From positions 1 through 44,886 of the forward strand of contig JAHFDP010000026.1 in the NCBI GenBank assembly GCA_023248955.1: DNA of 44,886 bases, written 5' to 3'. The stretch is from Deltaproteobacteria bacterium. GTDB taxonomy: Bacteria; Myxococcota; Myxococcia; Myxococcales; JAHFDP01. The translations under genes and the position numbers were made by a program. How positions within the stretch are numbered: the stretch's first letter is position 1; each line of letters opens with the position of its first letter. Below are positions 29,866 to 39,685 of the stretch, piece after piece. The notes under the pieces were generated by a model that was not told the origin of the DNA, did not search any database, and was given only the letters and a program-made list of their open reading frames with translations.

Positions 29866-30582
29866 TCATTTCGTGCTGCTTCCGAATCGCAGCTTCCAAA
29901 CCATCCAGAGCGCTTCGAGCACGATCTTGCCCGACATCTTCGACTTCCCGACGCGACGGTCGGCGAAAATGATGGGCACTTCCTGCACGCGAAAACCGCG
30001 GCGCACCGCGCGGTAAGTCAGCTCGATCTGAAAGCCGTAGCCCGACGAATGCACCGCCGCGCGATCGATGGCCTCGAGCACTTCGCGACGAAAACATTTG
30101 AAACCGCCGGTGAGATCGCGCACCGAAAGTCCGAGGATGGTGCGCGCGTAAAAAGATCCGCCGCGCGAAATGATTTTGCGCAGGATTCCCCAGTTGACGG
30201 TTCCGCCACCCGCGACGTTGCGCGATCCGAGCACCAGATCGGCGCCGCCGCGCGCCGCTGCGAGCAACTCGGGAACTTTGGCGGGGTCGTGCGAAAAGTC
30301 GCAATCCATCTCCAGGATGTACGGGTAGCCGCGCTGCAAGGCGACGTCGAAACCCGCGAGATACGCGCGTCCCAGCCCCTGTTTGCCCGGACGGTGGAGC
30401 ACGCTCACACGCGAATCTTTCGCCGCCAGCTCGTCGGCGAGTTGGCCCGTACCGTCGGGCGAATTGTCGTCGATCACCAGGACATCTACGTCCGGCGCGG
30501 CCGCGAACAGCGCGGGCAAAATCTGCTCGAGATTGCCGCGTTCGTTGTAGGTCGGGATGAGCACGATGGCGTTGTTCGACAT
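29866..30582 (-). CDS. Polyprenol-phosphate mannosyltransferase-like GT2
   Basis: A 238-residue GT2 of the dolichol/polyprenol-phosphate mannose synthase type: IVLIPTYNERGNLEQILPAL, DVLVIDDNSPDGTG, GLGRAYLAGFDVAL, YILEMDCDFSHDPAKVPELL (DCDFSHDP carries the metal-binding Asp residues), DLVLGSRNVAGG, and DLTGGFKCFRREVLEAID. Characterised relatives move mannose or another sugar from GDP/UDP donors to polyprenyl phosphate. No C-terminal transmembrane domain is present, as in the soluble bacterial class. Its ATG follows the lpxB stop directly. In this operon it may feed a lipid-linked sugar for lipid A or core modification; that is inference. Confidence 0.88.
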   Translation of the reverse strand: MSNNAIVLIPTYNERGNLEQILPALFAAAPDVDVLVIDDNSPDGTGQLADELAAKDSRVSVLHRPGKQGLGRAYLAGFDVALQRGYPYILEMDCDFSHDPAKVPELLAAARGGADLVLGSRNVAGGGTVNWGILRKIISRGGSFYARTILGLSVRDLTGGFKCFRREVLEAIDRAAVHSSGYGFQIELTYRAVRRGFRVQEVPIIFADRRVGKSKMSGKIVLEALWMVWKLRFGSSTK

Positions 30583-31746
30583 TTACGCGGCCTCCCGCAT
30601 GGCACTGAGCAGCTGGGTGGCCACGCGATCCGCGGCACCAGGCGAACCGAGCGACGTACGCAATCTTGCACAGGCCACGCGCTGTGCTTCGCGCGGCACC
30701 GAAGCGCGATCCAAGAGCGGCCTAACAGCGGCGGCGATTCGCTCGGGCGTGCAGCCAGATTGCAGAAGTTCTGGCACGATCGCTTTTTCTGCCAGAAGAT
30801 TAGGAAGTGCCACAAAACGGGTGCGAACCAGAAGTCGCGCCACCAGCCACGAAATCCAGGACATTCGGTAGACCACCACTTGCGGTGTTCCGGCCAGCGC
30901 GGTTTCCAAGGTCGCCGTCCCCGAGGCGACAATCGCCGCGTCCGCAGCCGCCACCACATCGCTCGCGGGCATGCGCACCGTGCGCGGACGCAAACCGCCC
31001 CGTGCGAATTGCGCCTCCACCCACCCGGACGAAAGACCGGGCGCGATCGGAACGACGAGTTGCAAGGCGGGACTATCCGCGCACAGTCGAGCGGCTGTCG
31101 CGGCAAGAATTGGCGCGAGCCGCGCGACCTCTTGGCGACGTGATCCGGGGAGCAGCGCAAGAAGCGGCGCGCTCTTCGCAATGCCCAACGCAGCGCGCGC
31201 CGATTCACGCGAAGCAGGATTTCCCTCGAGCAGCGGATGGCCCACGTAGCGTGCGTTTTCGAAACCATGCCGCGCGTAAAACTGCTCCTCGAATGGAAGT
31301 ACGCAGCAAAGCGCCGCGAAGTTGCGCGCGATTTGCCGAATGCGGCCGCTGCGCCACGCCCAAACCGTCGGACTCACGTAACCCACCACCGGTACACCCA
31401 GCGCGGCCAGGCGCGGCGCGAGACGCAAATTGAAATCGGGTGCATCGACGAGCAACGCCGCCGTCGGCTGCCGCTCGGTGGCTGCGCGCGTCAGTTGCGA
31501 CAGCGCCCGCAGCGCGCGGGGAATGGCACCGAGAACCTCCGAAAAGCCCATGACCGAGAGCAGCGAAACGTCCAACAGCGTTTCCATTCCCGCATCCCGG
31601 CAACGCTCGCCACCCATGCCGAAGATGGGCAGATTGGGCCTGCGCAAACGCAACGCGCGCACCACCCCACCGGCTAACAGATCACCCGACGGCTCCGCGC
31701 ACACCACGAGGAGGCCACCGCTTTGGCTGTGGAAAGGACCGCCCAT
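30583..31746 (-). CDS. lpxB: Lipid-A-disaccharide synthase
   Basis: LpxB joins UDP-2,3-diacylglucosamine and lipid X into the tetraacyl disaccharide. The 387-residue GT19 protein has VVCAEPSGDLLAGGVVRALR, FGMGGERCRDAGMETLLDVS, LSVMGFSEVLGAIPRALRAL, VGYVSPTVWAWRSGRIRQIA and VGHPLLEG, LLALLPGSRRQEV and the ASGTATLETALAGTPQVVVY box. Length and order match the family closely. ATG 31746 is used; the first ten residues are an extension relative to E. coli. It lies 47 bp after lpxI. Confidence 0.96.
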   Translation of the reverse strand: MGGPFHSQSGGLLVVCAEPSGDLLAGGVVRALRLRRPNLPIFGMGGERCRDAGMETLLDVSLLSVMGFSEVLGAIPRALRALSQLTRAATERQPTAALLVDAPDFNLRLAPRLAALGVPVVGYVSPTVWAWRSGRIRQIARNFAALCCVLPFEEQFYARHGFENARYVGHPLLEGNPASRESARAALGIAKSAPLLALLPGSRRQEVARLAPILAATAARLCADSPALQLVVPIAPGLSSGWVEAQFARGGLRPRTVRMPASDVVAAADAAIVASGTATLETALAGTPQVVVYRMSWISWLVARLLVRTRFVALPNLLAEKAIVPELLQSGCTPERIAAAVRPLLDRASVPREAQRVACARLRTSLGSPGAADRVATQLLSAMREAA

Positions 31747-31793
31747 GCCGCGTGTCTACAACGAAAGGCTGCGTAGCGTCACTCGAGGGAGCG

Positions 31794-32606
31794 TCACACT
31801 ATCCGCACCCCAACAACGGCGATTTTCGCTCGATCGGCGAGCTTCGCGAACGCCTCGTCGAGCAGAATCGTGCGGCCCGCTTCCACCGCCAGTCCGGCGA
31901 CCTTAACCTCGCGAAGAACCGCCAACGTCTCCGCTCCCACGGCGGGAACATCGAAGCGCAAATCCTGTTTCGGCTTGGCGCGTTTGACCACCACGCATCC
32001 GGCACCGCCTAGCGCGGCCCCGCGGCGAATGCAGGCGTCGGTTCCCTCGATCGCTTCGACCGCTACCACCACGCCACGCCGGACCACGACGGTCTGCCCG
32101 ATGTCTGCTGCACCCAGTTGCGTTGCCGCGCGCAATCCCACCTCGACATCGACGGATTGCGCCGCGCTAAGTTTTCGCGCACCGATGGCGCCCTCTTTCG
32201 CAAAGTGATCCGACAACCACGCCGTCGGGGCTTCCACTGAAAATCCTTCACGCACAAAACCGTCGGCGATGGCACGCAACAGTGCGTCGTCACCGAGTCT
32301 CCGCAAACCAGCCAGGAGCTTGACTCCGCGCGCATCGGGGCGCACCGCGCCTGGACCTAAGAAGCGTACTTTGCGAATGCCGCCCGCGAAAACCACACGC
32401 TTCACCGAAGCCGCGGCGAAGAGCTCAAAAATTTTTCCGAGTTGACCGATCCGTACCCACGTCGCGGTCGCACAATCGTTAATCGCCGGATCCGTCTCCC
32501 CTTTGTGCGCGGCGGCGATGATGCGCAAACCCGCGCGGGACGCGGCTTTGGCGAAGAGCAGCGGCAATTGTCCGTTGCCGGCGACGAGCCCAACCGCTTC
32601 CGTCAC
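31794..32606 (-). CDS. lpxI: UDP-2,3-diacylglucosamine pyrophosphatase (LpxI type)
   Basis: LpxI hydrolyses UDP-2,3-diacylglucosamine to lipid X, replacing LpxH in alphaproteobacteria, many deltaproteobacteria and others. The 270-residue protein has VGLVAGNGQLPLLFAKAASR, WVRIGQLGKIFELF, VKRVVFAGGIRKVRFLG, IGQTVVVRRGVVVAVEAIEG, then TDACIRRGAAL and DLRFDVPAVGAETL. The last part (FDVPAVGxxT) is diagnostic. GTG 32606 overlaps the lpxA stop (GTGA). No lpxH is present in the window, fitting one-for-one replacement. Confidence 0.95.
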   Translation of the reverse strand: MTEAVGLVAGNGQLPLLFAKAASRAGLRIIAAAHKGETDPAINDCATATWVRIGQLGKIFELFAAASVKRVVFAGGIRKVRFLGPGAVRPDARGVKLLAGLRRLGDDALLRAIADGFVREGFSVEAPTAWLSDHFAKEGAIGARKLSAAQSVDVEVGLRAATQLGAADIGQTVVVRRGVVVAVEAIEGTDACIRRGAALGGAGCVVVKRAKPKQDLRFDVPAVGAETLAVLREVKVAGLAVEAGRTILLDEAFAKLADRAKIAVVGVRIV

Positions 32607-33372
32607 CGCGCGATCCCGCGCTCGCTTCCCTCGATAAAACCAACAAGATGATCGATTTCCGGGTGGCCGCCATACTCTGCTCGCACGCGCGCCACTGCTT
32701 CGCGCAGACCCAGCTTTGAGCGAAAAAAGATTCGATACGCGCGCTTCATGCGGCGCACGGCCGCATCGTCCAAGCCCGCGCGCGTGAGGCCGACCGTATT
32801 GAGCCCGATGAGCTGCGCGCGATCACCCTGCACCGTGCAGTAGGGCGGAACGTCCTGCGCCACCATCGCGCCACCGGAGATGAAAGCCAGCTTGCCGACA
32901 CGCGTGAACTGATGAACAGCCGAAAGTCCGCCGAAGATCGCGCCGTCTTCGATCTGCACGTGACCGCCGAGCGAAGCACAGTTGGCGAGAATCACGTGAT
33001 CGCCGATCTGGCAATCGTGCGCCACGTGCGAATTGGCCATGAAGAGGTTCTTGCTGCCGACGCGTGTAAGGCCGCCACCGCCCGCGGTACCGAGATGCAG
33101 CGTGGCGAATTCGCGGATCTGGTTGCCGTCGCCGATTTCGAGCCGCGTCGGTTCGCCGGCATATTTCAAGTCCTGCGGAATGGCGCCCACCGAGGCGAAT
33201 TGGAAAATCTGGTTGTCGGCGCCGATAGTTGTATGACCTTGCAATACAGCATGCGGCCCAATTTTTGTCCGCGGTCCGATGCACACGCGAGGCCCGATCA
33301 CCGCATAGGGACCAACTTCCACGGAGGGATCCAACTCCGCGCCGCGCTCGATGATGGCCGTCGAATGGATGC

Positions 33373-33376
<4 letters not shown>
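32603..33376 (-). CDS. lpxA: UDP-N-acetylglucosamine acyltransferase
   Basis: LpxA adds the first 3-hydroxyacyl chain to UDP-GlcNAc. The 257-residue protein is a left-handed parallel beta-helix of hexapeptide repeats (SVEVGPYAVIGPRVCIGPRT). It has NSHVAHDCQIGDHVILANCA, then SLGGHVQIEDGAIFGGLSAV and HQF, where the family's catalytic His lies in the GGHV/AGHV turn. A helical C-domain follows (LTRAGLDDAAVRRMKRAYRI). It starts at ATG 33376, overlapping lpxD by ATGA, where fabZ lies in many genomes. Confidence 0.96.
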
Positions 33377-34409
<1,033 letters not shown>

Positions 34410-34410
<1 letters not shown>

Positions 34411-34964
34411 TACTTCTTCTTGGGGCCAGGCTTGGCGGCGCTCTTGGCGGCACCACCATGGCTGTCGTTGTAGCGGCGAATCACTTCGTTGGTGAGATCG
34501 CTCGCAGCCGGCGCATAGAGCAGCGAATTCTTGTCGAGCACAAACGCGAACCCCTCGCCCTCGGAAACTTCGTGAATCACCTTCTCCATCTTCTCGAGAA
34601 TCCCTTTCATCGCTACCGACTCTTTCGACGAGAGATCCTGTTGGCTCTCTTCGTAAAGTCCCTGCAGCTCCATCAACTTTTTCTGCATCTCCTGCTGCCG
34701 CGTGCGCCGCGCCTCTTCCGACAGCACTGCCTCCTGCTTGTCGAAATCTTCCTTCATTTTCTGCAGGTCGCCCTTGCGCATCTCCAGCGCGCCCTTCTTT
34801 TCGTCGAGCTCTTTCTTGAGCCGCGCCTTGGCGCTCTTGCCCTCTTCGACTTCGGAAATCGCGCGCTGCACATCGACGAATCCGATCTTCATCGTCTCGG
34901 CGCGCGCGAATTTCGGCGCCATGAACGCGATCGCGACGAATAAACAAAATGTCAACTTCTTCAT
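34410..34964 (-). CDS. skp: OmpH/Skp-family periplasmic chaperone
   Basis: Skp guides unfolded outer-membrane proteins across the periplasm to the Bam complex. The 184-residue protein has a signal peptide (KLTFCLFVAIAFMAPKFARA), the conserved entry MKIGFVDVQRAISEVEEGKS and a long charged coiled coil (LKKELDEKKGALEMRKGDLQ onward). It ends in a strand motif (GFAFVLDKNSLLYAPAASDL). ATG 34964 has AGGAG ten bases upstream; a TTG at 34973 would be too close to it. A Lys/Pro-rich tail follows the usual end. It is the first gene of the long LPS operon, as in the common bamA-skp-lpxD arrangement, but bamA is not adjacent here. Confidence 0.93.
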
Positions 34965-35355
34965 AGTGGGCAAGCTCCTAACGGCAGCGTGAAGGAAGCG
35001 TCGTATCCGCCGCGAAGAATGGGGTCAACTCGGCACCCGCCACTCGACACCCGTCAAGATTCCGGTCAACAGTCTGCGCCAGTAGACAGTCTGCGCATAC
35101 GCGAGCTCTGCACGTCTCATCGAATCAAAATTCCACCCACTATCCTCGGGTCGTGACGGGCGGGCGGGTTCCGTGCGGTGCGCGACCGGAGCCTCAATGG
35201 TTGCCAACTCCTCCAAGGGCCCCCTCGCACGATCAATAACCGCACCGCACGGAACCTGCCCGACTGGCGCGACCCGCCTCGCCCGCTGCGCAAGCGCAAA
35301 GGTTTCCATGCTCACGCCAAAGTGAACATCCAAATTTTTCGCTATAAAGCCCCGC
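34965..35355. other. Divergent promoter region between skp and asnS
   Basis: About 390 bp between divergent starts with no credible gene. It should contain the promoter of the whole LPS run (minus) and of asnS (plus). TATAAA at 35343-35348, eight bases before the asnS ATG, could be a -10 box for a very short leader. A long inverted repeat lies inside (35162-35261). Confidence 0.55.
35162..35261. repeat. 21-bp inverted repeat in the skp-asnS intergenic region
   Basis: GGGCGGGTTCCGTGCGGTGC (35162-35181, one more base on) and its complement at 35241-35261 form 21-bp arms with one G/T mismatch, around a 58-bp loop. Such arms would give a very stable hairpin in an asnS leader transcript or a cruciform in DNA. 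No T-run follows either arm. Possible roles are attenuation, a regulator-binding region or a small dispersed element; none can be chosen from sequence. Confidence 0.7.
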
Positions 35356-36663
35356 ATGTTCCCCACACTCACCATCGCCGACATCCCTCACCACGAGGGA
35401 AAATCCGTCACCCTCTCCGGTTGGCTCTACTCCAAGCGATCCTCCGGCAAGCTGGCCTTCTTGCAGCTACGCGACGGATCGGGCGTCATCCAGTGCGTCG
35501 TTTCCAAAGCCGACGTCCCGCCCGCCGCTTTCGAAACCGCGCAGCGCATCGGCGACGAATCGTCGGTCACCGTCACCGGCACTGTCCGCGCCGACAAACG
35601 CAGCGCGCTCGGATTCGAAATCGGCGTCACCGATCTCACCGCGTTGCAAGAGGCGCGCGACTATCCCATCGCCGCCAAAGAGCACGGCCCTGCGTTCTTG
35701 ATGGACCACCGCCACCTCTGGATGCGCACGCCACGCCAGCGCGCCGTCCTCGGCATTCGCGCCACGCTCATCAAATCGATCCGCGACTATTTCGACAGCC
35801 GCGGCTTCACGCTCACGGACGCGCCAATCCTCACGCCCGCCGCCTGCGAAGGAACGAGCACCCTCTTCGAAGTTCCCTACTTCGATCTCGGCAAAGCCTT
35901 CCTCACACAATCGGGCCAGCTCTACGGCGAAGCCGCGGCCATGGCGGTCGGAAAGGCCTACGTCTTCGGTCCGACGTTTCGCGCCGAGAAGAGCAAGACG
36001 CGGCGCCACCTCACCGAGTTCTGGATGGTGGAACCGGAAGTCGCGTTCATGGATCTCGCCGGCGACATGGACCTCGCGGAAGATTTCATCGTGGAGATCG
36101 TCGGCCGCGTTTTGGAAAAACACCGCAAAGAGATCGCCGGACTTCTCGAGCGCGACATCGCCGCTCTGGAGCGTGTACAGAAACCCTTTCCGCGCATCAC
36201 CTACACCGAAGGCATCGAGCGCATTCAGCAAGCGCGGCCCGAAACGCCGATCACATGGGGCGACGACATCGGCGGCGACGAGGAGACGATTCTGGCGAAT
36301 CAGTTCGATCGTCCGGTGCTGATGCACCATTTCCCGTCAGCGATGAAGGCGTTTTATTTCAAGCACGATCCCACCGACGACAACCTGGCGCTCGGCGTCG
36401 ACGTGCTGGCACCCGAGGGCTTCGGCGAAATTCTCGGCGGCGGACAGCGCGAGGACGATTACGACACGTTGCTCGCGCGCATCGATGCGCACAAACTTCC
36501 GCGCGAAGCGTTCGGCTGGTACCTCGATCTGCGCAAGTACGGCAGCGTTCCGCACGCGGGATTCGGACTCGGCGTCGAGCGCACGGTGGCCTGGATCTGC
36601 GGACTGCACCACGTGCGGGAGACGATTCCATTTGCACGCATGATGGAGCGGCTCACGCCGTGA
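35356..36663 (+). CDS. asnS: Asparaginyl-tRNA synthetase
   Basis: A 435-residue class IIb synthetase charging tRNA-Asn. The N-terminal OB-fold anticodon-binding domain ([34 protein letters not shown]) is followed by the catalytic core. That has motif 2 [20 protein letters not shown] then [15 protein letters not shown], and motif 3 [24 protein letters not shown] separates AsnRS from the archaeal AspRS form, which reads EFTSIDVE-like. Its TGA overlaps the GTG of the next gene (GTGA). The presence of AsnRS indicates a direct route to Asn-tRNA. Confidence 0.95.
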   Translation: MFPTLTIADIPHHEGKSVTLSGWLYSKRSSGKLAFLQLRDGSGVIQCVVSKADVPPAAFETAQRIGDESSVTVTGTVRADKRSALGFEIGVTDLTALQEARDYPIAAKEHGPAFLMDHRHLWMRTPRQRAVLGIRATLIKSIRDYFDSRGFTLTDAPILTPAACEGTSTLFEVPYFDLGKAFLTQSGQLYGEAAAMAVGKAYVFGPTFRAEKSKTRRHLTEFWMVEPEVAFMDLAGDMDLAEDFIVEIVGRVLEKHRKEIAGLLERDIAALERVQKPFPRITYTEGIERIQQARPETPITWGDDIGGDEETILANQFDRPVLMHHFPSAMKAFYFKHDPTDDNLALGVDVLAPEGFGEILGGGQREDDYDTLLARIDAHKLPREAFGWYLDLRKYGSVPHAGFGLGVERTVAWICGLHHVRETIPFARMMERLTP

Positions 36664-37106
36664 AGCACGGAGGCCAGGCGGTCGAGATCGCACAGCGCGG
36701 CAGCGCCATCGAGCTCACCCGTCCGCCGCGACCAGGCGCAACCGCTGTGGCGTTGGCGATCGTAACCACGGTGGCGCTCGTCAGCGTTCGCGCGTTTCCA
36801 CTCCGCATTCCAGGCGTTGTTGCCATCGCGCTGGTTTTTCTGATTCTCGCGGTGGTGATTGCGTGGGTCGGTCTGCGTGCGGAGCGTGTGCTCTTCGACG
36901 AGCGGCGGCCGGGAATCGTGATCACACGAACGCTGCCGTGGGCGGAGTCGGAGATAGAAGCGCCCTGGAGTTCGGTGTCGACAAAAACGCACGATGCCAA
37001 GCTCACGATTCTCGCTGGCGAGGACGCGCTGTTGACGCTCGCGCGCGCGGACAAACTCGCCGACCAGCTAAGCGCATTGATTGAAAGAACGAAGAGTGGA
37101 GATTAA
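36660..37106 (+). CDS. Small membrane protein coupled to asnS
   Basis: A 148-residue protein starting at GTG 36660 and overlapping the asnS stop. Two adjacent hydrophobic segments ([20 protein letters not shown] and [20 protein letters not shown], about residues 25-70) form a helical hairpin. A soluble C-terminal part follows ([40 protein letters not shown]). This resembles small photosystem-assembly/PH-like membrane proteins with a cytoplasmic beta domain, but no family is recognised. The coupling suggests cotranslation with asnS; a functional link is not evident. Confidence 0.7.
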   Translation: MKHGGQAVEIAQRGSAIELTRPPRPGATAVALAIVTTVALVSVRAFPLRIPGVVAIALVFLILAVVIAWVGLRAERVLFDERRPGIVITRTLPWAESEIEAPWSSVSTKTHDAKLTILAGEDALLTLARADKLADQLSALIERTKSGD

Positions 37107-37439
37107 GTGGGCGCACCATAGGATTGTGAGGAGCACCGCGTGAATCGCGGTCGATAGTCGATTTTCGAGGTCGGGCTCGTAGTCGCGGACGCGGGCGCGG
37201 ACGGGCCATCGATGGTCGACAGTCGTCCGCGTCCGGTCGTCCGCGAGAATGGACCGTCGACAAATCGACCTCGATGGATCGCCGATGACGCCAATGTCGT
37301 GCCAGCGTTTCACACCGAGCGCGAACGGCGCGGCCATGGCCATCACCAGGCGGATAGCACGACGATGAAGGCCAGCAATCAAAATGAGATGTTTCTAATT
37401 TTGTATCATCGTCGTCTCATCGGTCGTTCGTTATCGACC
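37107..37439. other. Non-coding interval with long imperfect palindrome
   Basis: About 330 bp, no gene supported. A long palindrome lies in its centre (37165-37274). The right part (about 37370-37440) is more A/T-rich and probably holds the promoter of the following four-gene operon. Confidence 0.5.
37165..37274. repeat. 110-bp imperfect palindrome
   Basis: Arms TCGAGGTCG (37165-37173) and CGACCTCGA (37266-37274) enclose TCGCGGAC (37183-37190) and GTCCGCGA (37239-37246), with the perfect centre CCATCGATGG (37206-37215). TCGATTT and AAATCGA also pair. The long hairpin follows the plus-strand gene 36660-37106 and could end its transcript or be a structural repeat; no T-run is present. Confidence 0.65.
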
Positions 37440-38186
37440 ATGATGAAAACAATTCTACTCGCTGGTTTGCTGACCGTCGCTTGTGCGCCAGCGGCGCTGC
37501 AAGTCGACACGTCCGATGCTGGTAGCGCCTGCACTGGAGCCAGCTGTGCGTCTCAATGCACCAAGGACACCGACTGCAAAGAGGGATTCTACTGCACGTA
37601 CAAAAACACGTGCATCTCGAACGGGGCAGGCGATGGAGGTGACGTCGACGGAGGACTCCAGGACGGCGGGAGCGTCTCGGACGGTGGCACCACCACCGAC
37701 GGCGGAACGGATACCGATGGCGGCACCACCATTCCGGCCAATTCCGTCTCCGGTTCCGTCGCCGGCGCCACGTTCAACACGGTGGTCTCATCGTGGATGT
37801 TGGGCGCACCCGACGATCCCGCGAACACCACGGTCGTCTATCTCTTTTCGAAAAAAGTCGATTGCAGCGAGCTTTCACCGCCGGGCTGGGACACGCGCAT
37901 CACCAACGGCACGCAGTTCCTCGAAGTCAAAATGATGGGAACCGCACCGGCGACCTATACGGTGACCACCAGTCTCACCCCCGCGCCCGGAGAGGCCTCG
38001 GTGAACTACACGCTCTCGTCGCGGACCGGGACGCCGGTGGAAACGGGTGGTACGAGCGGGAAAGTGGTCCTAAAAACACTCAATGTATCCTCAAGCGGAA
38101 CGGGTACTTTCGACTTGAAGTTCGGCAAAGAATCTATCTCCGGTACTTTCGACGCGCCCTACTGCCCCACAGGAAACGAACCGTGA
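37440..38186 (+). CDS. Lipoprotein with CxxDxDC motif and Gly-Asp-rich linker
   Basis: A 248-residue protein beginning MMKTILLAGLLTVACAPAAL, a short lipoprotein signal with Cys 15 as the lipidated residue. A Cys-rich head follows (CTGASCASQCTKDTDCKEGF, YCTYKNTC). Then comes a linker of DGG, SDGG and TDGG units (about residues 60-100), and a beta-rich C-terminal domain of about 145 residues (SGSVAGATFNTVVSSWMLGA onward). This architecture is typical of myxobacterial surface lipoproteins. The start could be either of two adjacent ATG codons at 37440 or 37443. The stop overlaps the next gene's GTG. No enzymatic motif; role unknown. Confidence 0.8.
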   Translation: MMKTILLAGLLTVACAPAALQVDTSDAGSACTGASCASQCTKDTDCKEGFYCTYKNTCISNGAGDGGDVDGGLQDGGSVSDGGTTTDGGTDTDGGTTIPANSVSGSVAGATFNTVVSSWMLGAPDDPANTTVVYLFSKKVDCSELSPPGWDTRITNGTQFLEVKMMGTAPATYTVTTSLTPAPGEASVNYTLSSRTGTPVETGGTSGKVVLKTLNVSSSGTGTFDLKFGKESISGTFDAPYCPTGNEP

Positions 38187-38620
38187 AAAACCTCGCCATC
38201 ACCTTGCCTCTTGTCGTTGCTTGCGGAACCGTCGCCTCGAACACCACGCCAGACACGTGTCCGCGTAACGGCGTCGTTCCCGCGGACATGCGCGATGTGG
38301 AGCGCGCTGGCGAAGGGCTGGTCACCACCACCTTCGGCGAATACGACACCGCCACCAACACGCGCAGCGCACCGCTCTGGTCGCGCGCGGCCACGGTGCA
38401 GGGCATCCTCAAGCAGGTCTGGAGTCGCAGCAATTTCAAGACCTGCGCTACGGACGGCGACTGTCGCTTGGCCGATGGCTACGTGTGCCAGCTCTTCCTA
38501 ACGACTTCGCCCAAGGGATTCGGGCCGTCCGACAAAGCCTGCGCCTTTCCCTGCACGCGCGACGCGGACTGCCAGTCGCCGCTCAAGTGCAACATCGCCT
38601 CTGCTAAATGCACACCATGA
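38183..38620 (+). CDS. Small Cys-rich lipoprotein
   Basis: A 145-residue protein from GTG 38183 (overlapping GTGA). The signal VKNLAITLPLVVAC has the lipobox LVVAC. The mature part has two CxxDxDC clusters (CATDGDCRLADGYVC and CTRDADCQSPLKC) and ten Cys in all, likely fully disulfide-bonded. I recognise no named family, though the motif occurs widely in myxobacterial exported proteins. It is seven bases before the Rieske gene, making joint expression likely; disulfide formation might rely on exported oxidoreductases. Confidence 0.78.
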   Translation: MKNLAITLPLVVACGTVASNTTPDTCPRNGVVPADMRDVERAGEGLVTTTFGEYDTATNTRSAPLWSRAATVQGILKQVWSRSNFKTCATDGDCRLADGYVCQLFLTTSPKGFGPSDKACAFPCTRDADCQSPLKCNIASAKCTP

Positions 38621-38627
38621 GACGGAA

Positions 38628-39164
38628 ATGAGACGGCGAGATTTCCTCCTCGCAACCGGCGCTCTGCTGGCTTGTGACAATAAGCTGACCAGCGGCAGCG
38701 GCGGGCCCTGCACCACGCCGGCGAGCGGTGCGGGACTTGGTTACTGTTTGGTGGACAAGAAGGAACTGCGCGTCCCCGGCGCGGCGCAGCTCAAAGCCGG
38801 CGAAGTGGTGCTCTTCAATGTCGACGACAACAGCGCGGCCATCGTGGCGCGCGACGCGCATGGATTTTACGCCATGTCCGCCATCTGTTCTCACGCTTGC
38901 TGCATCGTCTCGGTCTGCGGCGATGGGACTTGCAGCGCGCCCACCATCAATCCGGGCGACTGCGCGGTCACTCCCGCCAAAAACCTCCTCGCCAACGGCG
39001 CCGCATTTGTGTGCCCGTGCCACGGCGCGAGCTACGGCGCCAGCGGGAATGTGCTCGGCGGTCCTGCGACGCGAGCGCTCCCAACGGTCGCCATGCGCCT
39101 CGACGGTGCCGATGTCCTGGTGGATCTTTCCCAATCCGTTTCGGTCGACGCTCGTACTTCTTGA
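38628..39164 (+). CDS. Exported Rieske [2Fe-2S] protein
   Basis: A 178-residue protein starting MRRRDFLLATGALLAC, a twin-arginine-like signal that also ends in a lipobox-like Cys. The cluster-binding boxes are AICSHACC (Cys and His ligands plus a disulfide Cys) and CPCHGASYG (Cys and His ligands, with the leading Cys as disulfide partner), the high-potential Rieske pattern. Between them lies an insertion rich in Cys (VCGDGTCSAPTINPGDC), not usual in cytochrome bc Rieske subunits. No cytochrome b gene is nearby, so it is probably a stand-alone periplasmic electron carrier. Tat export would fit folding of the cluster in the cytoplasm. Confidence 0.88.
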   Translation: MRRRDFLLATGALLACDNKLTSGSGGPCTTPASGAGLGYCLVDKKELRVPGAAQLKAGEVVLFNVDDNSAAIVARDAHGFYAMSAICSHACCIVSVCGDGTCSAPTINPGDCAVTPAKNLLANGAAFVCPCHGASYGASGNVLGGPATRALPTVAMRLDGADVLVDLSQSVSVDARTS

Positions 39165-39175
39165 AAGGAAAATTG

Positions 39176-39628
39176 ATGCGCGCTCTCTTCGTCAGTGTTC
39201 TTTGCGTAGCTTCCGTTAGTGCGGCTTCGGAAGTCGAAGTCACCGAGAAGCAGGTTCCCAAAGCGGTGCTGGCAGCCGTGGCCAAGAAATATCCAGCCGC
39301 CAAACCGACGGGATTTTCCAAAGAGCTCGAAGCGGGAAAGACCACGTACGAAGTGCGCCTGGCCGAAGGGACGCGGAAGCTCGACATCGATGTATCGCCA
39401 AGCGGCGAGCTCATGGCCGAGGAAGAGACGATTGCGTTGGAGGCCGCGCCAGAGGCGGTCCGGAAGGCGTTTGCGGCGTCGAAGTATGCGGGCTGGGAAG
39501 TCAAACACGTCGAGCGTGCGGTGCAGGTCGGGAACGAAGACGCGCCGACGTTCGAGGTGCTCGTGGTGCAGGGAAAGCAGCGCGCGGAGATCGCCTTCGA
39601 CAAAGACGGGAAGTTGCAGAAACCTTAA
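39176..39628 (+). CDS. Exported PepSY-like domain protein
   Basis: A 150-residue protein with signal MRALFVSVLCVASVSAA, cleaved near residue 17, and AAAGGA before ATG 39176. The mature chain has two similar halves, each VPKAVLAAVAKKYPAAKPTG ... YEVRLAEGTRKLDIDVSPSG and AVRKAFAASKYAGWEVKHVE ... FEVLVVQGKQRAEIAFDKDG. This is the helix-plus-sheet pattern of PepSY-like (DUF2874) periplasmic proteins. It is the last gene of the Rieske operon, 11 bp downstream. Its function is not established; related proteins bind or inhibit exported peptidases or sit beside redox modules. Confidence 0.78.
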   Translation: MRALFVSVLCVASVSAASEVEVTEKQVPKAVLAAVAKKYPAAKPTGFSKELEAGKTTYEVRLAEGTRKLDIDVSPSGELMAEEETIALEAAPEAVRKAFAASKYAGWEVKHVERAVQVGNEDAPTFEVLVVQGKQRAEIAFDKDGKLQKP

Positions 39629-39685
39629 GCGCGCAAATCTTACTTCGACCAGTTTTCGACTCAAATCCCCAAGGTGCGCCCGGCA

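Noticed and set aside
35025-35384. 119-codon minus-strand frame between skp and asnS
   Set aside because: It crosses the inverted repeat and the asnS start, has no ribosome-binding site and no protein-like pattern.
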